Positions 35,521 through 46,128 are shown, counted from the stretch's first letter. The stretch is 64,000 nucleotides of DNA from Anaerobium acetethylicum (GCF_900096945.1 NZ_FMKA01000017.1:1-64000), one strand, 5' to 3'. Notes: generated by a model not told the origin, from the sequence alone. Numbers and translations: made by a program.

Positions 35521-37287
35521 ATGAAAGCAATAATGGTAATGTATGACTCTTTAAACCGAAAGATGCTGGAACCTTATGGATGTGACTGGGTAAAGACCCC
35601 GAATTTCACAAGGCTGGCTGAAAAGTCAGTAACGTTCGACTGCAATTATGTTGGAAGTATGCCGTGCATGCCCGCAAGAAGGGAACTCCACACGGGAAGA
35701 TATAATTTCCTCCACAGGAGCTGGGGGCCAATGGAGCCATTTGATGATTCGATGCCGGAGATGCTCAAGATGAACGGCATTTATACCCATCTGGTTTCAG
35801 ATCACCAGCACTACTGGGAAGATGGGGGATGTACCTATCACAGCAGATACAACACCTGGGAGTGTACGAGAGGCCAGGAAGGAGATACATGGAAAGCCCT
35901 GCCCGAACTGATTGAAGCTTCCCATAGAAAAGGCGGACTTTCGATTTTTGATAAGATGCATAAGCATGACGCAGTAAACCGCAAGTATATTGACGCAGAA
36001 GAAAAGATGCCACAGGCAGTAACCTTTCAGGCAGGACTTGAATTTCTTGAAAAGAATCACGAGGCAGATGACTGGTTCCTGCAGATTGAAACCTTTGACC
36101 CCCATGAGCCATTCTTCACCCAGGAGGAATATAAAAAGCTGTATCCTCATGAATATGACGGCCTCATGAAGGACTGGCCGCCTTACTATTTCGTGACGGA
36201 AGGAGAGGAATCGGTACGACATATGAGATTTGAATATGCAGCGCTGATAACCATGTGCGACAGATACCTTGGTAAGGTGCTGGATTTTATGGATGAGCAT
36301 GACATGTGGAAGGATACGATGCTTATTGTCAACACGGACCATGGCTATCTTCTCGGTGAGCACGGGTGGTGGAGCAAGACGGTAATGCCTACCTACGATG
36401 AAATCGCAAGAACGCCCCTGTTCATATATGATCCGAGGAGCAAAGTCAGAGGCGAACGCCGTGGCATGCTGACCCAGACGATTGATCTTCCGGCGACCGT
36501 TCTCGAGTATTTCAATCTTCCGATTCCGAAAGACATGCAGGGAAAATCGCTCAGGAAGGCGATAGAAGAAAGCGAACCGGTCCGCGACTATGCCCTTTTC
36601 GGGTATCATGAAGGACATACCAATATCACGGACGGAAGATGGGTCTATATGAGAGCGCCGAAAAGTGGAGATGGGCAGCCAATTTATGAATACACCCTGA
36701 TGCCCACTCATATGCGCAGCATGTTCCAGCCATCCGAGCTTCAGGATATCCAGCTGCAGGAACCGTTTGCATTTACGAAGGGCTGCAGGACAATGAAGAT
36801 AAAAGCAGCCGCCGGCATGACGGATCCGGCAAACTATGGTACCAGGCTGTATGATCTGCAGAATGATCCGATGCAGAAACATCCGGTTTATGATATAGAA
36901 AAAGAGACTGAAATGGCCAATCTGATGATACGTGCAATGGGGGAGAATGAATGCCCGCAGGAACGTTTTGCAAAGTTTGGATTTCCGGAAGGAAGAGAGG
37001 TCACAAAACAGGAGGTGGAAGATTCAAACAGAGAGGCGAAAGAAATGCGCATGCCGATAGGTCTTGAGCAGTGCAGCTGGACAGAAGGCGCAGTCAATAT
37101 GTACCATACGCTGCATAAATTCCTGATGCCGGAGAAATCGGAGGAGGTAGTCAGGATGCTGAGAGAAGTGGCAGAAGGAGGAAAAATTGATGAGGCGGAC
37201 ATGATAGAGCTTATAAAGATAGTCGTTCCGGAACAGTCAAGGGAAATGGTCATGTATTTTACACTTTTGAATAGCAGGACAGAATAG
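35521..37287 (+). CDS. Type I sulfatase (Cys-type, formylglycine)
   Basis: CMPARRELHTGR (CxPxR) sulfatase signature, NTDHGYLLGEHGWWSK. Confidence 0.9.
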   Translation: MKAIMVMYDSLNRKMLEPYGCDWVKTPNFTRLAEKSVTFDCNYVGSMPCMPARRELHTGRYNFLHRSWGPMEPFDDSMPEMLKMNGIYTHLVSDHQHYWEDGGCTYHSRYNTWECTRGQEGDTWKALPELIEASHRKGGLSIFDKMHKHDAVNRKYIDAEEKMPQAVTFQAGLEFLEKNHEADDWFLQIETFDPHEPFFTQEEYKKLYPHEYDGLMKDWPPYYFVTEGEESVRHMRFEYAALITMCDRYLGKVLDFMDEHDMWKDTMLIVNTDHGYLLGEHGWWSKTVMPTYDEIARTPLFIYDPRSKVRGERRGMLTQTIDLPATVLEYFNLPIPKDMQGKSLRKAIEESEPVRDYALFGYHEGHTNITDGRWVYMRAPKSGDGQPIYEYTLMPTHMRSMFQPSELQDIQLQEPFAFTKGCRTMKIKAAAGMTDPANYGTRLYDLQNDPMQKHPVYDIEKETEMANLMIRAMGENECPQERFAKFGFPEGREVTKQEVEDSNREAKEMRMPIGLEQCSWTEGAVNMYHTLHKFLMPEKSEEVVRMLREVAEGGKIDEADMIELIKIVVPEQSREMVMYFTLLNSRTE

Positions 37288-37288
37288 G

Positions 37289-37495
37289 CGGCGCTATGAG
37301 TCTGACGAATTATATGATTTGAAGAATGATCCAAATGAAACAGATAACCGGATAAATGATCCGTTCTACAGAGAGGTCCTTCTGGATATGAAGGAACGTC
37401 TGCTGGAACACTATCAGGATACCTGTGATGTAGTACCGTTCCAGAAGGATATGCGGGCGGAGAAGAATTTTCTGACCCGATTAATGAACAATTAA
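37289..37495 (+). pseudogene. C-terminal remnant of a second sulfatase
   Basis: Open frame without its own start translates RRYESDELYDLKNDPNETDNRINDPFYREVLLDMKERLLEHYQDTCDVVPFQKDMRAEKNFLTRLMNN*, a sulfatase C-terminal pattern in a different frame from the upstream gene. Confidence 0.75.
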
Positions 37496-37509
37496 AGGAG
37501 AAAAATATT

Positions 37510-38877
37510 ATGAACAGTAAATACGCAAAAGCTTCGTTTTTAGATGTTTTCAAATATTCATTCGGTGGTTTAGGATCCAATCTTGCATTTATACTTACCA
37601 TGTCTTATTTGACATTTTTCTATACTGATATCTTTGGAATCGATTCGATGGTTGTGGCAGGTCTGATGCTGATAGCGCGCCTGATTGACGCGTTTACTGA
37701 TCCGCTAATGGGGATGATTGGGGATCACACCAGAAGCAAGTTGGGAAAATACCGCCCATGGATCATTATCGGAGCACCGCTGCTAGGAGTACTGGTATTC
37801 ATGCTGTTTACGGCTCCGGAACTGTCTCCTAACATGAAAATCGTATATGTGTATGCTGTCTATATTACATATTCACTGGCATCAACGATTGTAAATATCC
37901 CATATCATTCACTGACACCTGTGATTTCAAAGGATCCATACCAAAGAACGGTAATCGTTTCCTGGAAGCAGGGCATGGGGACTGTTGCGCAGTTTGTCAT
38001 TACAATCATGGCACTGCCATTAGTTGAGCTGTTTGGAGGGGGAAAACAAGGCTGGGCAATGTATGGCGTTCTTATAGGTGTGGTAACGACTGTTTCCTTC
38101 TGGATCTGTGCATGGGGCGGAAAGAAATATGATGTGGTAGACATGGATGTTCCGCAGCAATCCTTCAGCCTGAAGGATGATTTGAAGCTTATCTTTGGAA
38201 ACAAGCCGATGGTCATGCTCATGATTGCATTTGGAACCGATGTGCTTGCAAACGCATCCTATAGCGCAGCAAATATGTATTATTTCAAATATGTGTTAAA
38301 TCGTATGGACCTGGTTCCGAAAGTGGCTTCAGCAATTCTGTTTGCAGGAATTATAACGCTCCCAATATTACCTGTTCTTGCTAAGTGGCTCGGGAAAAAA
38401 AGGCTTTACTGGCTGGGAAGTTTATTTTCAATCATTCCCCTGGCGGTTATGTGGTTCAGGCCGACTGCTCCTGTTATGGTGTTGATGAGCATGATGGCTG
38501 CATTTGGATTTATCTCAAGGATTCCGGCAAATCTTGGCTGGGCGATGCTTCCTGAATGTGTGGATTATGCGGAGTGGAAATATGGCGCACGTGGAGATGG
38601 CCTGATATCATCATCCCTCACATTTATGAATAAATTGGGAATGGCATTTGGAGGTGCAATGGTAAGTTTTGCCCTTGCAAAAGTTGGTTTTGTTCCGAAT
38701 GTCGCGCAGACGGATGCCGTAAACAATATGATCGTATTCCTTAGGTTTGGAATGCCGGTACTCGGATATGTTGCTTCACTGATTTCCATGTACTTCTATG
38801 AAATCACAAATGAAAAGTATAGTCAGATCCGGAGTGAACTGGATTTGAGAAACATGCAGAAGGAAGCGGCTATATAA
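37510..38877 (+). CDS. GPH-family (glycoside-pentoside-hexuronide) MFS transporter
   Basis: RLIDAFTDPLMGMIGDHTRSKLGKYRPWI. Confidence 0.92.
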   Translation: MNSKYAKASFLDVFKYSFGGLGSNLAFILTMSYLTFFYTDIFGIDSMVVAGLMLIARLIDAFTDPLMGMIGDHTRSKLGKYRPWIIIGAPLLGVLVFMLFTAPELSPNMKIVYVYAVYITYSLASTIVNIPYHSLTPVISKDPYQRTVIVSWKQGMGTVAQFVITIMALPLVELFGGGKQGWAMYGVLIGVVTTVSFWICAWGGKKYDVVDMDVPQQSFSLKDDLKLIFGNKPMVMLMIAFGTDVLANASYSAANMYYFKYVLNRMDLVPKVASAILFAGIITLPILPVLAKWLGKKRLYWLGSLFSIIPLAVMWFRPTAPVMVLMSMMAAFGFISRIPANLGWAMLPECVDYAEWKYGARGDGLISSSLTFMNKLGMAFGGAMVSFALAKVGFVPNVAQTDAVNNMIVFLRFGMPVLGYVASLISMYFYEITNEKYSQIRSELDLRNMQKEAAI

Positions 38878-38959
38878 GGAAAGCGCATTGTTATCCCTTG
38901 CAAAGAAAACATTATTTTGATATGGTATATAAAAATGAGTTTCAGAAAGGATCACAAAA

Positions 38960-40087
38960 ATGCCGCCAATCCATGTATTAATAAAACCTTCATCTGGAAA
39001 CTGCAACCTGCGCTGCGAATACTGCTTCTATTACGATACCATGGCAAAACGGGAGCAGCCTTCATATGGATTTATGACAGAGCAGACGCTGGAAGCGGTG
39101 ATCAGAGAGGTGCTGGCTTTCGCCGAGGGCGAGTGCACCATCGCCTACCAGGGTGGGGAGCCCACACTCCGCGGGCTTGATTTCTTTAAGAAATCGATCG
39201 AGCTTCAGAAAAAACACAATGTAAACAAGGTCAGAATAAATAATGCGCTTCAGACGAATGGATACAGCATAGACAGGGAATGGGCGGAATTCTTTACAGA
39301 GCATAAGTTCCTCATAGGGGTTTCCATAGACGGAGTTCCGAAGGTCCATGACAGGTACCGTAAAAACGCCAAAGGGGAAGGCAGCTTCCACCAGGTGATC
39401 AAGACGGTGGACCTGTTCAGAAGTACAGGAGTGGAGTTCAACATACTGTCAGTGGTAAACGGAAAATCGGCGCGCCAGATTGAGCGAAACTATCAGTTCT
39501 TTAAAAAGAACGGGCTGGACTATCTGCAGTTCATCGCATGTCTGGATCCCCTGGGAGAGGAGCCGGGAAAACGGGAGTATTCCCTGACGCCTGAGGCTTA
39601 CGGCCACTTTCTGATCAGCCTTTTTGATTTGTGGTACGAGGATCTGAAGCGGGGAGAACAGCCCTATATCCGGCAGTTTGAAAACTATATCGCCATGCTG
39701 CTGGGCCATGCGCCCGAATCCTGCGACATGAGAGGCGTGTGCGGGAACCAGTATGTGGTAGAGGCGGACGGATCTGTGTATCCATGTGATTTCTATGTGC
39801 TGGATGATAAGAGGCTCGGCAATTTCAATGACAATACTGTCGTGGAGATTGACGAAGCAAGGAAGAAGATCCGGTTTGTCGAAGAATCCATGGAACACAG
39901 TGAAACCTGCAGGCAGTGCAGATATTATGCCTTGTGCCGTGGTGGATGCAGGAGGAACAGGCAGCCACAGGAACCCCATGAACAGTATTTTTGTGAATCA
40001 TTCAGGATGTTCTTCGATGCCTGTCTGCCAAGGATGCTGGAAATTGCAGACAGGATAAAACAGGGAAGCAGGGGTCAGAATGAATGA
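38960..40087 (+). CDS. Anaerobic sulfatase-maturating radical SAM enzyme (anSME)
   Basis: CNLRCEYCFYYD, GGEPTLRG, SPASM-type CGNQYVVEADGSVYPCDFY...CRQCRYYALCRGGC. Confidence 0.93.
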   Translation: MPPIHVLIKPSSGNCNLRCEYCFYYDTMAKREQPSYGFMTEQTLEAVIREVLAFAEGECTIAYQGGEPTLRGLDFFKKSIELQKKHNVNKVRINNALQTNGYSIDREWAEFFTEHKFLIGVSIDGVPKVHDRYRKNAKGEGSFHQVIKTVDLFRSTGVEFNILSVVNGKSARQIERNYQFFKKNGLDYLQFIACLDPLGEEPGKREYSLTPEAYGHFLISLFDLWYEDLKRGEQPYIRQFENYIAMLLGHAPESCDMRGVCGNQYVVEADGSVYPCDFYVLDDKRLGNFNDNTVVEIDEARKKIRFVEESMEHSETCRQCRYYALCRGGCRRNRQPQEPHEQYFCESFRMFFDACLPRMLEIADRIKQGSRGQNE

Positions 40088-40160
40088 TCAGGTGGTGATT
40101 CCCAGAGAAATCGCCAGGTAATCATGCATCCGATAGCAGCATAATTTCAATAATAGTAAA

Positions 40161-40194
40161 AGAGGGCAAAGACGAATAACTTTGCTCTTTTTTT
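40161..40194 (+). terminator. Intrinsic terminator
   Basis: agagggcaaag..ctttgctcttttttt. Confidence 0.7.
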
Positions 40195-40372
40195 CGTTTG
40201 ATGTTAAAAACCAATAGTTGATTTGTGACCTGCATTTCATGGAATGATGACATCAAATAAATTTCAGGCGTTATGCGGCGCCGCATTCTTCTTTGCCGAT
40301 ATTTACGTGATAGGAAGTTTGTATGGTAGTATAATAGAATAAAAACGGTCGTATTTTACAGGAGGTATTATT

Positions 40373-41335
40373 ATGCTGGACAGCAATTATGCAATTACTT
40401 TTGGCCTGACAGAAAGTCAGAAAACAATAGTCCGAACCCATTTGAAGGAAATGGAATGCGGGCTGGTTGAAGCAGCGGATTATGAGGAACTGATGGATGC
40501 GGACTATTTTATGTCTATTGTCAGCAGGAATGCGCTGGATGAGGAAGCATGCAGGAAACTGACGGCGTTCTATACGGAGTTGGATGGAAATCTGACAGAA
40601 CGGATCATGATTGCCGGTCAGCCCGATCGTCTTTCAGAGGCTTCCCGAGCCATTGTCTTTCGGGATTTTGAAGAGCTGGAACCTGAACTTGGAAAAATAC
40701 TGGAGAAAGCCCATAAGAAAGCGAAAAAAGAGGAGAATACAATCAGCAATCTGTCCGATGCATTCACGATTCTAAGAGAAATCAGGCGTCATCCGGGAAT
40801 TACGGCAGAGGAACTCTCGGGGAAAATCCACCGCAATCATGCCGCTGTCAGACGTTTTGTCGAGGTCCTGCGAGTGATGGGTGAAGAGATTGCCTACGAC
40901 TGGGAGAAAAAAGGTTTTCGCTGCACTGTAAATGCCGCAAGGATGAAGATCAATCATGTCGCACTGTATGTGAAGGACCTGGAGGGCATGAAGGAGTTCT
41001 ATCGGAAATATTTTGGTGCGTCAGCAAACGAAAAGTATCACAACAAAAAGACAGGGCTGGAGACGTATTTTTTAACTTTTTCTGGTGAAGGACGCCTGGA
41101 AATCATGACCAGGCCCGGACTGTGCGGCGATGGAAATAAAGAGATGCAGTATGGTTATGCCCATCTGGCTTTCAACGCAGGCAGCAGGCAGCAGGTGGAT
41201 GAGCTGACTGAACAGCTTAGGAAAGACGGATATACGGTGCTTAGCGGTCCGAGGACGACTGGGGACGGATATTATGAAAGCTGCGTTCTGGATGGAGAGG
41301 GCAATCAGATAGAAATCGTGGAATGTAACTGTTAA
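40373..41335 (+). CDS. Putative regulator: N-terminal domain, HTH, C-terminal VOC/glyoxalase domain
   Basis: ITAEELSGKIHRNHAAVRRFVEVL (HTH), INHVALYVKDLEGMKEFYRKYFGA...SCVLDGEGNQIEIVE (VOC). Confidence 0.75.
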   Translation: MLDSNYAITFGLTESQKTIVRTHLKEMECGLVEAADYEELMDADYFMSIVSRNALDEEACRKLTAFYTELDGNLTERIMIAGQPDRLSEASRAIVFRDFEELEPELGKILEKAHKKAKKEENTISNLSDAFTILREIRRHPGITAEELSGKIHRNHAAVRRFVEVLRVMGEEIAYDWEKKGFRCTVNAARMKINHVALYVKDLEGMKEFYRKYFGASANEKYHNKKTGLETYFLTFSGEGRLEIMTRPGLCGDGNKEMQYGYAHLAFNAGSRQQVDELTEQLRKDGYTVLSGPRTTGDGYYESCVLDGEGNQIEIVECNC

Positions 41336-41468
41336 GAACCCCTGTCTCGCAAGGTGTTTTTATGCTGAATTTGCATGAAAACCCGAGACATGCGTGCGCC
41401 AAATTGCTGATTTTGCAATTTGTGTGCTTCATCTGTGACTATGAGGGACGTAGTCCTGAATAGTTACC
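41325..41468. repeat. Family-2 palindromic repeat (near full length, 144 bp)
   Basis: Ends gtaactgtt.ag / ctgaatagttac; reverse complement matches 48297..48439. Confidence 0.8.
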
Positions 41469-41567
41469 GTGGAATAACAGACAGAAGCTGGTACCTGCAT
41501 TTGAATGGCATTTCTAATCAGGTTCCTATAGTATAGAAGTTCATATAGGAGGAAGGAGCAAAACGGT

Positions 41568-42158
41568 ATGGAAAGTACAATTACAAGAGCAGAAGCGTTA
41601 GAACTTCTGAAGAAATACAACAAGGAGGCATTTCATTTACTGCATGCGCTGACGGTTGAAGGCGTCATGAAGTGGTATGCGGAGGAACTCGGATATGGGG
41701 AAGAGGCGGAATACTGGGGAACCGTAGGGCTTCTTCATGATATCGATTTCGAACTGTATCCTGAGGAGCATTGCAAAAAGGCTCCGGACCTGTTGAAGGA
41801 AGGGAATGTCAGTGATGAGATGATCTATTCGATATGCAGCCATGGACACGGAATCTGTGTTGATATGGAACCGAAGCACCAGATGGAAAAAGTTCTTTTT
41901 GCAGCAGACGAGCTTACCGGTCTGATCGGGGCGGCGGCAAGGATGCGGCCTTCAAAGAGTGTGATGGACATGGAGACATCAAGCCTCAAAAAGAAATTCA
42001 AGGATAAAAAATTTGCAGCCGGATGCTCCAGGGACATTATCCGGGACGGCGCACAGATGCTGGGATGGGAACTTGACGAACTTCTTGAAAAAACCATACT
42101 TGCAATGCGGTTCTGCGAGGAAACGGTAAACGAAGAGATGGCAGGAATGGAAGAATAA
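41568..42158 (+). CDS. HD-domain hydrolase
   Basis: VGLLHDIDFELYPEEHCKKAPDLL...ICSHGHG. Confidence 0.85.
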   Translation: MESTITRAEALELLKKYNKEAFHLLHALTVEGVMKWYAEELGYGEEAEYWGTVGLLHDIDFELYPEEHCKKAPDLLKEGNVSDEMIYSICSHGHGICVDMEPKHQMEKVLFAADELTGLIGAAARMRPSKSVMDMETSSLKKKFKDKKFAAGCSRDIIRDGAQMLGWELDELLEKTILAMRFCEETVNEEMAGMEE

Positions 42159-42208
42159 GAATACGGATGATGTCCCGGTGAAGATGAAAAGTAAAAGGGG
42201 GGAGACCT

Positions 42209-42823
42209 ATGAGGCAAAGAAAGATTCGGCTGTTTCTGTATCCTCTGTTTATAATGGTTTGCGGAGCAGTTTTCTTCTTGCTTGGCGGATCTGTTTCGGG
42301 CGTTATTTACTACATGGTCAGCAGGACGGCATTCTGGAGAGGGCCGGCGGGAATGACAGAATCTATTTACTTTGGTGTTGGATTCCTTATATTCCTTCCG
42401 GCAGGAATCATAGGAACCCTGCTGCTAGACCTGGTCATTAGAAAGAAATATCCATATGAAGTTTCAAAAGTCGCGGATGTGTTGCTTGCAGTTTTGTTCA
42501 GTCTGAGCCTCTGGGGGTATGGTTTTATGGAAGGCAGTGCTTTGTGGCTTTACTTCTTCTGGCTTTCCGGAGGGATTCTATATGCTCTGGCTTTGAAGCA
42601 GGTCTGGGCAGGAGTCATTTATATGACAGTAGTCGCTATTCTTACAGTTGTCGGTCTGCCCATTACTGAAAATGCTTTGATTGTTAGGTTCCGGAACGAA
42701 CAATGGGAAATCTATTACCGGATCGTGATGCCGGTATTGGTTTCGGCTGTGATGGGAGGAGCGGCTGGCTTCGGAAGAGGCGTGGTTTATGGTATCTTTT
42801 ATGATCCATCGTCCCATACATAA
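42209..42823 (+). CDS. Integral membrane protein of unknown function
   Basis: Six or so hydrophobic segments; good RBS-like gggg/ggag upstream. Confidence 0.6.
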   Translation: MRQRKIRLFLYPLFIMVCGAVFFLLGGSVSGVIYYMVSRTAFWRGPAGMTESIYFGVGFLIFLPAGIIGTLLLDLVIRKKYPYEVSKVADVLLAVLFSLSLWGYGFMEGSALWLYFFWLSGGILYALALKQVWAGVIYMTVVAILTVVGLPITENALIVRFRNEQWEIYYRIVMPVLVSAVMGGAAGFGRGVVYGIFYDPSSHT

Positions 42824-42919
42824 GAAGGCATGCTGATTTTGCATGAAAGCCCTGAACAACAGACGATATTGACTTATCGATGAATAATGGATACAATATA
42901 AACCAGGAGGGCTTATAGG

Positions 42920-43531
42920 ATGAAGGCAATCGACAGAACTCAAACGAAGGATTATATAGCGAACCTTATAAAGAAAGAAATACTGCACAATCGCCTTAAA
43001 GACGGGGAGGAACTGGTTCAGGAGACAGTGGCGGCAGAGCTGGGCGTTTCCAGAATGCCCATCAGGGAAGCATTTCAGACCCTTGAATTGGAAGGATTTC
43101 TGCAGAGAATGCCCAACCGTCATATGGTTGTCAGAGGCGTGACCCCAAAAGGCATCCAGGAGATTTTCAGGCTGATTGAACATATGCATGCAGGATTTGT
43201 GCAGGAGATGTTTCGCCTGGAGCAGGATTTCGGGCAGGAATTTTCAAAGATTTTCGAAGAATATAAGAACAACAGGTGCGATGAAATCAGGCTTTTGAAC
43301 TATTTCAGCGAGGTGCTGGATAATCTGTATATGCAGCTTCTTCATGAAAAATTACTGGATGGATATGTTGTTTTTGTATTAGAAGATCTTGGAATGTCGA
43401 AATCGAAAGAAATTGACATATGGACTGAGGTTGAAAGTGCGATCAGACTTAAGGATCAGAACAGACTGAATGAATTATTCCATGCGTATTTTACCGGTCT
43501 GGCAAATGCGATGATAGAAAAGGTGATATAG
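42920..43531 (+). CDS. GntR-family (FCD) regulator
   Basis: LKDGEELVQETVAAELGVSRMPIREAFQTLELEGFL. Confidence 0.9.
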   Translation: MKAIDRTQTKDYIANLIKKEILHNRLKDGEELVQETVAAELGVSRMPIREAFQTLELEGFLQRMPNRHMVVRGVTPKGIQEIFRLIEHMHAGFVQEMFRLEQDFGQEFSKIFEEYKNNRCDEIRLLNYFSEVLDNLYMQLLHEKLLDGYVVFVLEDLGMSKSKEIDIWTEVESAIRLKDQNRLNELFHAYFTGLANAMIEKVI

Positions 43532-43535
43532 AAAA

Positions 43536-44183
43536 ATGCTGAATTTAAATAAAATTCAATTACTACCGGCAAGGGAGCAGGTTTCTTCGACCCTGCGAAA
43601 AGCGATACTGGCAAGGGAATTGCAAGAGGGAACAATCATTACGCTTGAAGAGATATCAAATCAGCTGGGAGTATCCATAACTCCGGTCAGAGAAGCGTTT
43701 CAGATGCTTGCAAGAGACGGACTCTTGAAGTTAAGGCCAAACAAAGGCGCTATTGTACTCGGAATGAATGAAAAATCAATCAGGGAACATTACGAAGCCC
43801 GTGCAATCCTGGAAAGTGCAATTGCATATAAGGTCTGTAAAAGCGGTGCTGATCTGACCACGATGCTTGAAGCATATCATAATGCGAAGACGGCATTGCA
43901 GGAAAATGAATATAGCGAATATTCAAAATACAACCAGGCTTTCCATCTTGAGTTATGGAGAGCGGGTGGAAATGACAAGATAACCTCCATGCTGTCAGCT
44001 ATGTGGAGCGGTTTATCGATGGGAAGCAATATAAAAGAAGAGGAATATGCCCAGATAAGCATCAAAGAGCATGATGGAATTGTTGAAGCTCTGGTTGCCA
44101 GAGATGCGGAAAAAGCGAAGGATCTTATGTATGAGCATATTATGAGAAGCATGGAGAATATGCTGACGCATTATAAAGAATAG
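43536..44183 (+). CDS. GntR-family (FCD) regulator
   Basis: LQEGTIITLEEISNQLGVSITPVREAFQMLARDGLL. Confidence 0.92.
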   Translation: MLNLNKIQLLPAREQVSSTLRKAILARELQEGTIITLEEISNQLGVSITPVREAFQMLARDGLLKLRPNKGAIVLGMNEKSIREHYEARAILESAIAYKVCKSGADLTTMLEAYHNAKTALQENEYSEYSKYNQAFHLELWRAGGNDKITSMLSAMWSGLSMGSNIKEEEYAQISIKEHDGIVEALVARDAEKAKDLMYEHIMRSMENMLTHYKE

Positions 44184-44502
44184 AAATAACTGTACAATCA
44201 AAAGGAATCAGCGCAGCTGATTCCTTTTGTGGTGTTGGGAATACTTTCTCTGAGTACCATGGCAAGGGAAAGAGCTGAAATGATTTGGATAGTATTGCAC
44301 AAAAATTCGGATTTACATTTGTGGATTTGTACCATTGTTACTATGCAGATGTTAATATATAATAAATCTATCATCATATTGGATACAAAATCAAATATAA
44401 ATAATAAGTTACAAGGAATCGCATCACAAGTCGGATAGATTCTGTAAAAGAACGTCCAGATACAAGCAGAAAATGATGAACTATTTTTAAGGAGGAAAAG
44501 AA

Positions 44503-45402
44503 ATGGAAAACAAAGATGCATTAGATCTGCTTACAGGTCAAATTGCAAAATTCGTCGGACTGGTAGGGAAAAGACTTCCAGATGATGTAACAGCAAAGTT
44601 AAAAGAACTTAGCGAAGGCGAAGAGATGCCAATGGCAAAAATGATTTATGAATCTATGGAGAAAAATCAGAGAGCTGCGGAAGAATTAAACAGGCCATCA
44701 TGCCAGGATACAGGCCTGATACAGATGTTTGTGAGGGTAGGAACAAAATTCCCTTATATTGATTCCCTTAAGCCGGTTTTAAAGGATGCGGTATTCATTG
44801 CAACCAAAGAAGCGCCGCTGCGTCATAATACTGTAGAGACTTTTGATGAAGTAAACACAGGAACCAATGTGGGAACAGACTCCCCATGGTTATACTGGGA
44901 TATTATTCCGAATAGTGATAAACTTGAATTAGACGTATACATGGCCGGAGGCGGATGCTCTCTCCCCGGACAGGGAAAAACATTAATGCCAGGTGAAGGA
45001 TATGAAGGAGTAGTAAAAGTCGTTCTTGACCTGATGACTTCATATGGATTAAATGCATGTCCTCCACTGCTGGTTGGTGTTGGAATAGGAACATCGATTG
45101 ACTCAGCAGCGTTTATGGCTAAAAAAGCTTTGATGCGTCCGGTAGGAAGCCATAATTCTAACCCAAAAGCAGCAGATTTAGAAGATGAACTTACGAAAGC
45201 GATTGATTCAATCGGACTTGGACCCCAGGGATTAAGAGGAACAAAGTCGGTTATGGGTGTTAATATTGTCAATTCAGCACGCCACCCATCCGTTATATCA
45301 TGTGCAGTAAATATTGGCTGTTGGTCACACCGCCGGGGCACGATTACATTCAACAGCGATTTAAGTTATGAATCAAGTACTCACAAGGGGGTCGAACTAT
45401 GA
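44503..45402 (+). CDS. Fumarate hydratase class I / L(+)-tartrate dehydratase alpha subunit
   Basis: [47 protein letters not shown]. Confidence 0.9.
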   Translation: MENKDALDLLTGQIAKFVGLVGKRLPDDVTAKLKELSEGEEMPMAKMIYESMEKNQRAAEELNRPSCQDTGLIQMFVRVGTKFPYIDSLKPVLKDAVFIATKEAPLRHNTVETFDEVNTGTNVGTDSPWLYWDIIPNSDKLELDVYMAGGGCSLPGQGKTLMPGEGYEGVVKVVLDLMTSYGLNACPPLLVGVGIGTSIDSAAFMAKKALMRPVGSHNSNPKAADLEDELTKAIDSIGLGPQGLRGTKSVMGVNIVNSARHPSVISCAVNIGCWSHRRGTITFNSDLSYESSTHKGVEL

Positions 45403-46013
45403 AAAAAATATTAACAACACCAATTTCAGATGAAGACTTAAAAGATATTAAGATTGGCGATGTCATTTACCTGAATGGACATATTGTGACCTGTAGGGAT
45501 GTTGCCCATAGAAGACTTATCGAACTCAATCGTGAACTTCCCGTAGATATTAAGGGTGGAGCGATTTTCCACGCCGGTCCTATCGTGCGCAAGGTTGAAG
45601 GAGAAGAGGACAAATTCGAAATGGTTTCAATCGGTCCGACAACAAGTATGAGAATGGAAAAATTTGAAAAAGAGTTTATCGAACAGACAGGAGTAAAACT
45701 GATTGTCGGTAAAGGAGGCATGGGAGCGAATACGGAAGCCGGATGCAAAGAAAATAAAGCAATCCATTGTGTATTCCCCGCCGGATGTGCAGTACTCGCA
45801 GCTACCTGTGTAGAGGAAATCGAAGATGCCCAGTGGAGAGATCTTGGAATGCCTGAAACACTCTGGGTCTGCAGGGTTAAAGAATTCGGACCGCTTATCG
45901 TATCTATCGATGCCGAAGGAAACAATATATTCGAACAGAATAAGGTTGAATTCAACAAGCGCAAGGATGCCGCTTTAGAAGGACTTTATCCGAAGGTAAA
46001 ATATATTAAGTAA
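45399..46013 (+). CDS. Fumarate hydratase class I / L(+)-tartrate dehydratase beta subunit
   Basis: [44 protein letters not shown]. Confidence 0.9.
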   Translation: MKKILTTPISDEDLKDIKIGDVIYLNGHIVTCRDVAHRRLIELNRELPVDIKGGAIFHAGPIVRKVEGEEDKFEMVSIGPTTSMRMEKFEKEFIEQTGVKLIVGKGGMGANTEAGCKENKAIHCVFPAGCAVLAATCVEEIEDAQWRDLGMPETLWVCRVKEFGPLIVSIDAEGNNIFEQNKVEFNKRKDAALEGLYPKVKYIK

Positions 46014-46047
46014 CATATTGATTGAAAGTCGGAATAGCTATAAACCA

Positions 46048-46102
46048 TTAACTGTTCAGCTGACAAGCTATAACTGTGAAGGACGCAGGACTGAATAATT
46101 AC
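46048..46102. repeat. Short family-2 repeat derivative
   Basis: ttaactgttcagc...gtgaaggacgcaggactgaataattac. Confidence 0.5.
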
Positions 46103-46128
46103 AAAAACCATATGAATTAGGAGAAGTT

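Noticed and set aside
35797-36882. 361-aa minus-strand ORF
   Set aside because: Antisense to the sulfatase gene with intact catalytic motifs; no recognisable domain.
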